Shown in pieces: positions 51,081 through 58,883 of a DNA stretch of 58,883 bases. Numbering within the stretch: position 1 is the stretch's first letter; every line of letters starts with the position of its first letter. Below the pieces are notes generated by a model. It was not told the origin of the DNA. It did no database searches and was given only the letters and a program-made list of their open reading frames with translations. This stretch comes from Alcaligenaceae bacterium (GTDB lineage Bacteria > Pseudomonadota > Gammaproteobacteria > Burkholderiales > Burkholderiaceae_B). The position numbers and the translations under genes are program-made. Location: positions 1 through 58,883 of the forward strand of contig CANCRX010000012.1 of NCBI GenBank assembly GCA_947380655.1. The letters are read 5' to 3'.

Positions 51081-51129
51081 CAGTCAGGTAGAACTTGTTG
51101 ACTGGATCTGGAACGTGTGTTGAAAGAGC

Positions 51130-51158
51130 CGCTCGGGTATATGACTGACACCCGGGCG
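51130..51158. terminator. Hairpin between livF and the ThDP decarboxylase gene
   Basis: CGCTCGGGT (51131-51139 region) pairs with ACCCGGGCG (51150-51158) with one G-U pair and a ten-base loop. There is no U-run on either side, so it may be a weak terminator for the two convergent operons. Confidence 0.4.
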
Positions 51159-51167
51159 AATGCTTCA

Positions 51168-52838
51168 TTAATGACCGTAGCCATCAGCCACAATCACTTC
51201 AACCAGATTCGGCACTCCACTGGCAATTGCTGACTTAAGTGTTTCAGTCAGTTTTGCCGGATCAGTGACGCGAACGGCTTTCATCCCCAACCCTTCTGCG
51301 ACGGCAACAAAATCAATCGCAGGATCATTCATATCCATCGCTACAAACTGATCGGTGCCACGCATTGCCTGCAGACGCTCCTTAATGATGCGATAGCTGC
51401 GGTTATTGATAATCACATAGGTGATGGGCAATTTGAAATGCGCAGCAGTCCAGAGTGCCTGGATACCGTACATAGAGCTTCCATCGCCAATCGTCGCGAC
51501 AACCGGACGATCTGGTTGTGCCAGACTGACCCCCACCGCGCCCGGCATACCAAAACCCAATCCACCACTGGCAAGACCATAATATGCCTGCGGATTATCT
51601 GCGGGAAGCATCGCGCCGATGGCAGGCGCAGCCGTCAATGTTTCGTCGACGACGATAACGTTTTTAGGCAAAACATCGACCAACTGCTTAACCAGATAAC
51701 GTTGATCGATGGGCATCGCAGTAGCGCTCGCCTCAACATCCTGACGCACCTTGGCACAATTCGCCGACCAGTTACGGGTTGCAATATCCTTGAGTCTAGC
51801 GACCGCTTGTTCGGTATATTGTTGAGTACGCATTGAACGCAATACTGGCAACAGCGCGACAAGCGTTTCTTTTACATTTGCACGGATCGCACACTCGGTT
51901 GAATAGTTTTTCCCTAACTCCCAATCTCTCTCTGTGATGTGCATCACGGGCAACTCGGGTGGCAAAGGTTCAACATCGCTCTTAGGTGACATGCGTAACA
52001 AATCCGCCCCCAGACACAGCATCAAGTCGTAGGCCTCAAGCGTCTGACGCACGCGTTTCTGGTTACGCGTCAGGTCACCCATACAAGTTGCATGTGTATT
52101 GGGATAGCGTGAGTTATAGGGGACAGATTCCTGATAGACCGCGGCTCCCAGTAATTCGGCTAATTCGCAAGCCTCTGCGAAAACGTCTTGATTGGCGATT
52201 TCACGACCGGCAATCATCACGGGCTTTTTAGCTTGCAATAAACGTTCAGCTAATTGTTTGATTGTTTCATCACTCGGACGCACCGCACTATCGACTCGCG
52301 TTGGAAAACCAAAATCAATTTCTGCTTCTTCGTCCAGCACAGAGCCTGGCAGACTGATAAATACAGGGCCTGTGGGTGCAGTCATCGCGATCTTGGCTGC
52401 CCGGCGAATCACGCGCGGCAGGTCTTCGATTCGTGTCACCTCAAAAGACCATTTCACAAGTGGTGCGGCGATTGGCACCAGATCATCATATAAGAGCGGC
52501 TCTTGCAATCCATAGCCAACCTCATACTGACCTGCGGTAATGATGATCGGTGAGCCAGAAAATTTGGCGCTATAAATAGCACCCATTGCATGCCCAAGTC
52601 CTGGCGCGCAGTGCAAATTACAAGCTGTCAGTTTGCCTGACGTACGCGCAAAGCCATCGGCCATGCCCACTACGATAGATTCTTGCAAGCCCAGCACATA
52701 GGTAAGCTCGGGAAACTGTGGCACGGCTTCCATAATGGCAAGCTCGGTCGTGCCAGGATTGCCAAACATATGCGTGACGCCTTCGTCGAGCAACAGTTTG
52801 ATGAAAGCCTGTCGGCCAGTCATTTTTTCAATAGCCAT
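51168..52838 (-). CDS. Thiamine diphosphate-dependent enzyme, benzoylformate decarboxylase-like
   Basis: A 556-aa ThDP enzyme that probably decarboxylates a 2-oxo acid to an aldehyde. Domains in order: PYR (about 1-175) with GNPGTTE near residue 27, the catalytic Glu in LGLQESIVVG and NLHCAPGLGHAMG with a His; a middle domain; and PP domain (about 370-556) with the cofactor motif GDGSSMYGIQALWTAAHFKL ending in NN. Compared by eye with Pseudomonas BFDC, the Glu47 and His70 positions are kept, Ser26 is Thr, and the His281 region is changed. Four bases separate it from the upstream LDH2 gene. Confidence 0.85.
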   Translation of the reverse strand: MAIEKMTGRQAFIKLLLDEGVTHMFGNPGTTELAIMEAVPQFPELTYVLGLQESIVVGMADGFARTSGKLTACNLHCAPGLGHAMGAIYSAKFSGSPIIITAGQYEVGYGLQEPLLYDDLVPIAAPLVKWSFEVTRIEDLPRVIRRAAKIAMTAPTGPVFISLPGSVLDEEAEIDFGFPTRVDSAVRPSDETIKQLAERLLQAKKPVMIAGREIANQDVFAEACELAELLGAAVYQESVPYNSRYPNTHATCMGDLTRNQKRVRQTLEAYDLMLCLGADLLRMSPKSDVEPLPPELPVMHITERDWELGKNYSTECAIRANVKETLVALLPVLRSMRTQQYTEQAVARLKDIATRNWSANCAKVRQDVEASATAMPIDQRYLVKQLVDVLPKNVIVVDETLTAAPAIGAMLPADNPQAYYGLASGGLGFGMPGAVGVSLAQPDRPVVATIGDGSSMYGIQALWTAAHFKLPITYVIINNRSYRIIKERLQAMRGTDQFVAMDMNDPAIDFVAVAEGLGMKAVRVTDPAKLTETLKSAIASGVPNLVEVIVADGYGH

Positions 52839-52842
52839 GATT

Positions 52843-53919
52843 TTAAAATCCCGCCAGTTTTTTCATCACTTCAACGTCCACGCCTAGTTTTTGTGCGGAG
52901 ACCAACATGTCTTGCCAGGTGTTGTCATCGACAGGTACACCGTGTGCCAGGCGCTTAGCGCGCGTCTCACGCTCAGGCTCGCCAGCAACGCGAACATAAT
53001 CGTTGCCAGGTGCGGCTGGAGAAGCTTTGACCCAGTCGATAAAGGCCTTCATCTCGGAATTAAACAGTACCCCGTCAGCAAGCTTGTTAGGATCAATAAT
53101 AATCGTGAGCATACCGTTCAGGATTCGGCGTTTACCGTCAGCAGGGCTCGACGTAGTTAAGCCGCCTGCTAATGCACCACCCAGCAACTCACAAACGAGT
53201 GCCAGACCAAAACCTTTGTGCTCTCCAAATGTGCGTAGTGCGCCATACGGTTCTTTGACACCATAAATCGGATCGGTCGTCGGACGGCCCTTGTCGTCGA
53301 TTAGCTGACCGGGCGGTAACTGCTCGCGTTTGTTGTGCGCAACACGTGTTTTACCTTGTGCAATCACACTCGTCGCAAAGTCCAGCAAGATTGGCGGCTG
53401 TCCCTCAACAGGGATACCCACGGTAAAAGGATTGGTGCCAAAACGTGCATCACCACCACCATGTGGCGCCACGATCGGACGTGAAAAAGCATTCACAAAA
53501 TGGATAGAAATCATATTTTGTGCGACGGCCATTTCAGCCCAGGCACCGATACGGCAAAGGTGATGTGAGTTGCCCAATGCTACGACGCAGCTTCCATGCT
53601 CTTTCGCACGTGCAATGCCGAGCTCCATCGTCTCGTGGCCAATTACCTGGCCAAAGCCTGCCTGACCATCCAGACTGAGCATTGCACCACTATCCATGCG
53701 GGTTGCAATGTGCGCGTTGGCCTTGAGTCCACCCTCGAGAAAGGCTTCGGTATAACGCGGCAACATGCCCACACCGTGGGAGTCGTGACCGGTCAGATTC
53801 GCCTGAATAAGGTTCTCCGTCACGAGCTCAATTTCTTTGTCTGAACTGCCATAGCCTTTCACCAGATGGCGAACGGCCGCGCGTAAACGCTCAACTTCTA
53901 TATGGTGCATCTGTGCCAT
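52843..53919 (-). CDS. Ldh2-family (malate/L-lactate dehydrogenase-like) oxidoreductase
   Basis: NAD(P)-dependent dehydrogenase of 358 aa. The family stretches HDSHGVGMLPRYTEAFLEGG near residue 54, VVALGNSHHLCRIGAWAE near 111 with the catalytic His pair, and FGEHKGFGLALVCELLGGAL near 230 are seen. It would oxidise a 2-hydroxy acid to the 2-oxo acid that the neighbouring ThDP enzyme decarboxylates; the genes are four bases apart. It differs clearly from the other Ldh2 at 17465-18529. Confidence 0.88.
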   Translation of the reverse strand: MAQMHHIEVERLRAAVRHLVKGYGSSDKEIELVTENLIQANLTGHDSHGVGMLPRYTEAFLEGGLKANAHIATRMDSGAMLSLDGQAGFGQVIGHETMELGIARAKEHGSCVVALGNSHHLCRIGAWAEMAVAQNMISIHFVNAFSRPIVAPHGGGDARFGTNPFTVGIPVEGQPPILLDFATSVIAQGKTRVAHNKREQLPPGQLIDDKGRPTTDPIYGVKEPYGALRTFGEHKGFGLALVCELLGGALAGGLTTSSPADGKRRILNGMLTIIIDPNKLADGVLFNSEMKAFIDWVKASPAAPGNDYVRVAGEPERETRAKRLAHGVPVDDNTWQDMLVSAQKLGVDVEVMKKLAGF

Positions 53920-53978
53920 GCGTGTCTCCGTAATTATTTTTTTAATTTTGACACAATCACGGGGTGAGATGACTTAGT

Positions 53979-54755
53979 TCAAGGTAAAGGAATAGAAAAA
54001 ATAGCCTTAATTGTCAGGGAGTCTGTGTTTTGTGTCAGACCTTTACCAATACCCGCCTGAAATGCGAAGGGCTTGCCTTCCCAGTACATCATCAGAAACG
54101 CAGCTTGCCCGGTTTCCTGGTAATTGAACGACTGATTCAGGGCACCGACATCCGAGTAATACTCAACGCCTAAGGCCAGATCAGACGTGACCTCGCGCGA
54201 GACACGGGCAGCCAACGAAAAATTAGGGCTGGTACTCTGGTAAGGCTGCGAGAGCTGGTAACCAAAGATCGGGTTAACCGAGACCAGCCACTTATCAATG
54301 TGCTTACCGATAATGAAACGTGCCTCAGCAGCGTAGCGTGATTGTTCATACTGATACAGCTGGTTGCCGACTTCGAGATTCACACCCGCAAAAAAATCGT
54401 ATCCATCTTTTTCGAGGATAGGCAGCCATTTGAGCCGTGCTTTGTAGCCCGCATATTCCCAGTTCCCGCCATTAAACACGGTGTTCAGATAAAGGCCTGC
54501 TTCCAGACCATGTCCCAAGCCATAAGCTAGCTCTGGCGTGAGCCTGGTGTTACCAGCGTTCATCACCTCGCCGCGATAACCTGGCGTTTTAATGCCATTC
54601 GGTGTGGTGTTGACGTGCAACTCGAGGCTGTACTCACCCTTGTCATTAATCTCGTCGTCGTAGACCTGGATTTCGTCTTGCAAAACAGCATAGCTGGCTG
54701 GGGCAAAAGCCATGGAACAGCACGCCGCCAACAAAACAGGTAAATAACGCTTCAC
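53979..54755 (-). CDS. Outer-membrane beta-barrel protein (transporter-like), function unknown
   Basis: About 258 aa with a signal peptide (about 1-23, LPVLLAACCSMAFAPASYA) and then alternating polar/hydrophobic strands rich in Tyr, Gly and aromatic residues, for example LELHVNTTPNG, PELAYGLGHGLEAGLYL and RVSREVTSDLALGVEYYSD, ending in LTIKAIFSIPLP. This looks like a small outer-membrane barrel, similar in style to the uncharacterised transporters found near aromatic catabolic genes. Start GTG 54755 is chosen with GGTGG eight bases before it; GTG 54767 is possible. It may let the operon substrate through the outer membrane. Confidence 0.65.
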   Translation of the reverse strand: MKRYLPVLLAACCSMAFAPASYAVLQDEIQVYDDEINDKGEYSLELHVNTTPNGIKTPGYRGEVMNAGNTRLTPELAYGLGHGLEAGLYLNTVFNGGNWEYAGYKARLKWLPILEKDGYDFFAGVNLEVGNQLYQYEQSRYAAEARFIIGKHIDKWLVSVNPIFGYQLSQPYQSTSPNFSLAARVSREVTSDLALGVEYYSDVGALNQSFNYQETGQAAFLMMYWEGKPFAFQAGIGKGLTQNTDSLTIKAIFSIPLP

Positions 54756-54848
54756 AATGATGACCACCCAAACACTATTAGGGAAAACCAGTATGCATCA
54801 TAGCAAAACAGCTCAGGCAAAACTGTTCTCTTCCCAGATTGTTGCGAC

Positions 54849-56213
54849 TTAAAGAATCGCTTTACTCATAGCCTGTGTGAGCTCAGCTAGTGAGTGTTGT
54901 TCCAAATTGCGCATAACGCCCAAGAGCTCTTGAACCGCAGCAGGGTTGAGATCTGCTGCATTCTGCTGAAATTTACCTATGAAATCGTCGTCTGAGGCTG
55001 GGTTTTCCGGCTCGCCGTTGGGTAATGGCACATCAATTTCAAAAGCCGCACCATTTTTAGTCCGAATATTCAAGGCTGCACCACGTTCACGCGGATAGGC
55101 TTTTTCCCAGCGCTCACTTGTACCAGAGGTAATACGGGAAGCCAGTGCGCGGATTTCTTGGTTGTCGACCGTTTCAGGGGTGTAGCGATGCTCACCGGCA
55201 TCGCCACAGTAAGCAGCCATCGCACTCGAAAATGCCAAGCTGAATTTGGCACCCTCTGGCGAGTCCGGTAACTCAGTCGAACCACAGAAACTCACGGCTA
55301 CCGGATACGTAGTGATATTGACGGTATCCAGATCCTGGAATTTAAGCTGTTTATCCCGCATCACCGACAGCAAACCATCAATCGTTGGATGGATATGACG
55401 GCAGGCTGCGTGGAATTTGATGTATTGGCCCATGATATAAAAATCTGTACCTAAGCCATCAAACAGTTGTTCAGTGCTGACGCTATCGGCCATCGCTTTG
55501 AATAAGCCTTTCTCACCTTCAAGGGCTTTCATTGGGCCTTTCGCGCCACGCAACGCGAGTTCGACCGACATCACGCCAGCCATCGCAGCCTTACCAGGAT
55601 GGATAGGCTTAACCATCGCGCCATCGTTCAATATTTCGAGTAAGCCAGCACCCTGCAACGCGGCGATACCTAGCGCGTTCGCCATCTGTTCTTTATTCAA
55701 TCCGGCCATCACACCACACGCCGCTGCAGCGCCCAATACTCCAATGGTGCCGGTTGTATGAAACCCTCTGCCTAAATGCGAGGGGTTCATTGCTTTGGAA
55801 ATACGATTCACGATTTCGTAACCCATGGTCATCGCGAGCAGAAATTTCTTTCCATCGAGATTTTTGGATTCGCCAATGGCTAACGCTGCCGGGATGACCG
55901 CAACACCTGCGTGCACACCGCCGTAGCGGTAACCATCATCCATATCCAAGGCGTGACTACTCACACCATTGGCTAGCGCCGCATGAATCGCAGGAACCTT
56001 TTTATTCGACCCAAATAAGGTGGCCTGCTCGACGCCCTCCAGACTCGCCATATAACCGATCATCATTTGCGGGAAGTCCATCTTCAGACCCGCAAGCGTG
56101 ACCCCCATCAGATCAATCGTCAGCATTTTGGTTTTATGAATCACCTCGGGTGGGAGGTCTTCATACTGCATACTGCAAAAATAATCTGCAAATTTCTGGA
56201 TGATGGATTGCAT
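54849..56213 (-). CDS. MmgE/PrpD family protein
   Basis: A 454-aa protein of the MmgE/PrpD family (2-methylcitrate dehydratase, cis-aconitate decarboxylase, iminodisuccinate epimerase relatives). Conserved stretches are ANGVSSHALDMDDGYRYGG near residue 88 with the active-site Asp/His region, FHTTGTIGVLGAAAACGVM near 150 and KFHAACRHIHPTIDGLL near 258. It probably carries out a dehydration or decarboxylation of a di- or tricarboxylate; the substrate is unknown. It lies between the CoA transferase and the barrel gene on the minus strand. Confidence 0.88.
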   Translation of the reverse strand: MQSIIQKFADYFCSMQYEDLPPEVIHKTKMLTIDLMGVTLAGLKMDFPQMMIGYMASLEGVEQATLFGSNKKVPAIHAALANGVSSHALDMDDGYRYGGVHAGVAVIPAALAIGESKNLDGKKFLLAMTMGYEIVNRISKAMNPSHLGRGFHTTGTIGVLGAAAACGVMAGLNKEQMANALGIAALQGAGLLEILNDGAMVKPIHPGKAAMAGVMSVELALRGAKGPMKALEGEKGLFKAMADSVSTEQLFDGLGTDFYIMGQYIKFHAACRHIHPTIDGLLSVMRDKQLKFQDLDTVNITTYPVAVSFCGSTELPDSPEGAKFSLAFSSAMAAYCGDAGEHRYTPETVDNQEIRALASRITSGTSERWEKAYPRERGAALNIRTKNGAAFEIDVPLPNGEPENPASDDDFIGKFQQNAADLNPAAVQELLGVMRNLEQHSLAELTQAMSKAIL

Positions 56214-56273
56214 GTCTACTCTCTTTTTTGTGCTTCTTTTAAATCGTTGTTGATATCTGATGCAGGTCTTGGT

Positions 56274-57506
56274 TCAGATGACACCCTGCGCTTTAAGCGC
56301 ATCGAGGTCCGAATCATTCAGACCTAACCACTCACCATAGACCTGCTTGTTATGTTGTCCAAGCTTTGGGCTAGATACGGTTTTAACGCGGTCCGCTCCA
56401 TGAATGATGATCGGACTCGCTGGCAACACCACACGGCCAAGCTCATCATCATCAAACCACTCCAGCGCACCGCGCGCATGCATGTGCGGATCGTTCATCA
56501 CCTCGGGCAAACTTCGCACCGGTGCAGCAGGGAAACCATGCTTGCTGCTTAAAGCAAACAGCTCTGCGCGTGTAATGGTGCGTGTCCATTCCTCTACAAA
56601 GCTATCTGTGCCAGCCATATCGTCTACGCGAGCTTTGTTAGTCGAAAACCTTTCGTCATTGACTAAATCCTCACGGCCCATGGCAGCGAGAATGTTTTGC
56701 CAATGCCGCTCGGTCGCACAAACAATTGCAATATGACCGTCCGAGGCTTCGTACACACTGTAAGGTGCGAGCGCCAAACCACCATGACGATTACCTACAC
56801 GCGGAGGAACTACGCCATCATTTCTGTATAAGAGACCAATATTCGATGCGAGCGTCGGATAGGCAGTCTCCTGCATCGAGACCTCAACCAACCGGCCCTT
56901 ATGTGTACGTGTCCTTTCATAGAGCGCGGTGATGATCCCCGCGTAAAGATGCACGCCACTTAAAAAGTCAACCAGCGAGGCGCCGGAGCGCATCGGCGGA
57001 CCGTCGGCCGCACCGGTCACACTCATGATGCCCGAAGAGGCCTGAATCGTCACATCCATGGCCAGATTGTCGCGATCGGGACCCGAGAGACCGTAGCCGG
57101 TGCCTGTGCCATAGATCAGTTTGGGATTGATTTCGTGCAACACGTCCCAGCCCAGACCCAGGCGATCCATCACGCCTGGCGCAAAATTTTCAACCAGAAT
57201 ATCCGCCCGGCTAATCAACTCCTTGAACATCTCTTTACCACGTTGAGATTTCAAGTTGAGCGTGATGCCGCGCTTGTTCACATTGAGCATCGCCATTGGC
57301 AGCGAGGCGCCACCACTGACCTTTGCACGTATGCGTGTCGGCTCACCGAGTACAGGTTCAATCTTGATGACATCGGCCCCCGCTTTCGCCATCAAAAAAG
57401 TTGCGTAAGGGCCCTGATAGATCTGCGTCAGATCTATTACAGTCACACCGGCAAGCGGCATGTTCTGAGTGTTTGCAAGGGTCGCGCTGGTTGTCGTGCT
57501 GGTCAT
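56274..57506 (-). CDS. CaiB/BaiF (class III) CoA transferase
   Basis: About 410 aa. Family landmarks are PLAGVTVIDLTQIYQGPYAT near residue 16, the likely active-site Asp in NLAMDVTIQASSGIMSVTG near 168, and GPPMRSGASLVDFLSGVHL near 192. Class III enzymes swap CoA between an acyl-CoA donor and an acid, activating the acid for beta-oxidation. The ATG at 57506 has GGAG eight bases upstream; longer starts up to 57608 lie in unconserved sequence. It sits 22 bases after the acyl-CoA dehydrogenase gene. Confidence 0.9.
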   Translation of the reverse strand: MTSTTTSATLANTQNMPLAGVTVIDLTQIYQGPYATFLMAKAGADVIKIEPVLGEPTRIRAKVSGGASLPMAMLNVNKRGITLNLKSQRGKEMFKELISRADILVENFAPGVMDRLGLGWDVLHEINPKLIYGTGTGYGLSGPDRDNLAMDVTIQASSGIMSVTGAADGPPMRSGASLVDFLSGVHLYAGIITALYERTRTHKGRLVEVSMQETAYPTLASNIGLLYRNDGVVPPRVGNRHGGLALAPYSVYEASDGHIAIVCATERHWQNILAAMGREDLVNDERFSTNKARVDDMAGTDSFVEEWTRTITRAELFALSSKHGFPAAPVRSLPEVMNDPHMHARGALEWFDDDELGRVVLPASPIIIHGADRVKTVSSPKLGQHNKQVYGEWLGLNDSDLDALKAQGVI

Positions 57507-57528
57507 CAGAAATCTCCGTGCACTGCGC

Positions 57529-58713
57529 TTAACGAATACCCTTGAGGACTTTTCTGGCGATCGACATGCGATGCACTTCAGATGGACCTTCGTACACACG
57601 CATGACACGCACGCGTTGCGCCATCAGTTGCAATGGCAACTCCTTAGTCACACCCATCGCGCCGAAGGTTTGCATGGCGTGATCGATAATTTCGCTCGCC
57701 ATTTCCGTTGCGTAGACCTTGATCATCGAGGCTTCGGTACGGATATCCATACCCAGATCTTGTTTCTTGGCCGCATCCAGCACCATCAGTCTGCAAGCAT
57801 GCATTTTCATTGCAGCGTCAGCGATCCACCACTGAATGGCCTGACGCTCCGAAAGCAGCATGCCAAAAGTCTTGCGCTGCTTAGCGTGCGAGCCCATCAT
57901 CTCAAGTGCGCGACGACACATCCCCAGACACCAGGCACCCATTTGCAAACGACGAATATTGAGTCGCAACTGCATGGGCGCAAAACCCTCGCCAATATTA
58001 CCGAGCAGATTACCTGCAGGGATGCGGCAATCTTCAAACGCGATTTCGTAAGTACGATGCCCTGCAAGCATGGGAATTTCGCGTAAAACATTAAAACCGG
58101 GCGTGCCACGATCGACCAGAAAAGCGGAGATGCCTTCGTGACCTTTACCGCCACCAACGCGAGCCATCACCACGGTGAAGTCGGCCGACGACATCCGGCT
58201 GACCCAGATTTTGCGACCATTAATGACCCACTCGTCACCTTCTTTTTCAGCACGCGTGATCATGCCCGAAGGATCACCGCCGGCATTAGGCTCAGAAATC
58301 GCAATCGCTGATTTCGCAGTCCCTGCAGCATAGGGTTCGAGATATTTCTTTTTCTGCTCTTCGTTGGCTGTCGCCATCAGCATATGCAGATTGGGCGAGT
58401 CAGGTGGAAAGGTAAAGGGTGTGATGGTGCGGCCAATCTCTTCATTTAACGCCACCAGCGTCACAGCCGAAAGCCCAGCACCACCTAGCTCTTCTGGTGC
58501 ATCCAGCGCCCAGAGCCCGAGCTCTTTGCATTTTGCATTGAGTGAGGCTTCTTCGTCTTTAGTCAGCGCGAGATGCTGACCTTTTATTTCACGCTCAAGC
58601 ACTCCCTGCTCGAGCGGCATGAGTTCCTGATCAACAAACTTAGCTACCAGGTCAACAATCATGCGGGACTCTTCGTCCATTCCATCTATCGCGTTTTGCA
58701 TATCCACAATCAT
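57529..58713 (-). CDS. Acyl-CoA dehydrogenase
   Basis: FAD enzyme, 394 aa, making a trans-2-enoyl-CoA from an acyl-CoA. Family signatures are AIAISEPNAGGDPSGMITRA near residue 136, GDEWVINGRKIWVS near 158 and a C-terminal AMQTFGAMGVTKELPL near 344, followed by RVMRVYEGPSEVHRMSIARK. Its partner hydratase is directly upstream at the window edge. The start at 58713 has AAGGCAG before it; ATG at 58701 is also in frame. Confidence 0.92.
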   Translation of the reverse strand: MIVDMQNAIDGMDEESRMIVDLVAKFVDQELMPLEQGVLEREIKGQHLALTKDEEASLNAKCKELGLWALDAPEELGGAGLSAVTLVALNEEIGRTITPFTFPPDSPNLHMLMATANEEQKKKYLEPYAAGTAKSAIAISEPNAGGDPSGMITRAEKEGDEWVINGRKIWVSRMSSADFTVVMARVGGGKGHEGISAFLVDRGTPGFNVLREIPMLAGHRTYEIAFEDCRIPAGNLLGNIGEGFAPMQLRLNIRRLQMGAWCLGMCRRALEMMGSHAKQRKTFGMLLSERQAIQWWIADAAMKMHACRLMVLDAAKKQDLGMDIRTEASMIKVYATEMASEIIDHAMQTFGAMGVTKELPLQLMAQRVRVMRVYEGPSEVHRMSIARKVLKGIR

Positions 58714-58737
58714 TTCTGCCTTATCAATCTGATTTGA

Positions 58738-58883
58738 TTAACTGCCCTTGAATACTGCGGGACGCTTGTCACGGAAAGCGGTGACAGCCTCTTTATGATC
58801 ATCGGTCGAGTACATCGCCGCCATGTGCGAGGAGGCCATCTCCAGATGTGTGCGCAAATCCATTGAGGCACTCTGACGCGCTG
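58738..58883 (-). CDS. Enoyl-CoA hydratase/isomerase, C-terminal part (cut by window edge)
   Basis: Only the last 48 codons are in the window. The reading ends DDHKEAVTAFRDKRPAVFKGS before the stop, a typical crotonase-family C-terminus, preceded by LRTHLEMASSHMAAMYS. It is 24 bases upstream of the acyl-CoA dehydrogenase start and in the same direction, so it belongs to the same catabolic operon and would hydrate the enoyl-CoA product. The N-terminal active-site part is out of view. Confidence 0.85.
   Translation of the reverse strand, partial: ARQSASMDLRTHLEMASSHMAAMYSTDDHKEAVTAFRDKRPAVFKGS

Overview
The window is a piece of a betaproteobacterial chromosome, most likely from the Alcaligenaceae (Burkholderiales). 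The evidence is the 5' part of a 16S rRNA gene at the left edge with Alcaligenaceae-like sequence, G+C near one half by eye, tripartite tricarboxylate (Tct) and Bug-type transport genes, a riboflavin operon with a degenerate RibA half, and a ybgC-tolQRAB-pal-cpoB cluster. The family is an inference from reading alone; genus cannot be fixed. No insertion sequence, prophage, CRISPR array or tRNA gene was seen.

Layout. 1-0.76 kb: 16S rRNA (minus strand), its boxA leader and a TTGACA-N17-CATAAT promoter. 0.76-5.4 kb: msrA, a small cytochrome c, ilvD, lgt, a 6S RNA gene, zapA and a coiled-coil zapA partner. 5.8-8.7 kb: tctB-tctA and a beta-hydroxyacid dehydrogenase. 8.7-16.5 kb: rppH, proS, then the complete Tol-Pal envelope cluster. 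16.6-22.9 kb: a small-molecule cluster (DMT transporter and LDH2-type dehydrogenase facing an XRE-cupin regulator, a polar amino-acid ABC transporter and an FAD oxidoreductase). 23-25 kb: groES-groEL under CIRCE and a sigma32-like/sigma70 promoter. 25.2-30.5 kb: MFS transporter plus sulfatase, an enoyl-CoA hydratase, an orphan Bug receptor and an SDR. 30.6-31.7 kb: mazEF and a fused 4-oxalocrotonate tautomerase.

31.8-44.8 kb is mostly housekeeping: dgkA, pyrF, the ribBA-ribH-nusB-thiL-pgpA-pncC operon, a HAD phosphatase, a CYTH-CHAD protein, ftsY and rsmD back to back with overlapping start codons, coaD, a 2[4Fe-4S] ferredoxin, a stand-alone MOSC N-terminal domain protein and an AsmA protein. 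From 45.5 kb to the right edge lies a catabolic locus: a branched-chain-type ABC transporter (Tat-exported receptor, two permeases, two ATPases) with an SDR gene embedded in it, then on the minus strand an enoyl-CoA hydratase (cut by the edge), acyl-CoA dehydrogenase, CaiB/BaiF CoA transferase, MmgE/PrpD protein, outer-membrane barrel protein, LDH2-type dehydrogenase and a benzoylformate-decarboxylase-like ThDP enzyme. Together these look like uptake and degradation of an organic acid by oxidation, decarboxylation, CoA activation and beta-oxidation; the substrate is not known.

The most interesting items are this catabolic locus, the cysteine-less RibA half of RibBA, the asymmetric fused tautomerase, the near-leaderless mazEF promoter, the ftsY/rsmD start overlap, Pho-box-like repeats before the CYTH-CHAD gene, and a perfect 20-bp hairpin between the receptor and permease genes of the ABC operon. 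Nothing seen here is proven to be a wholly new system.
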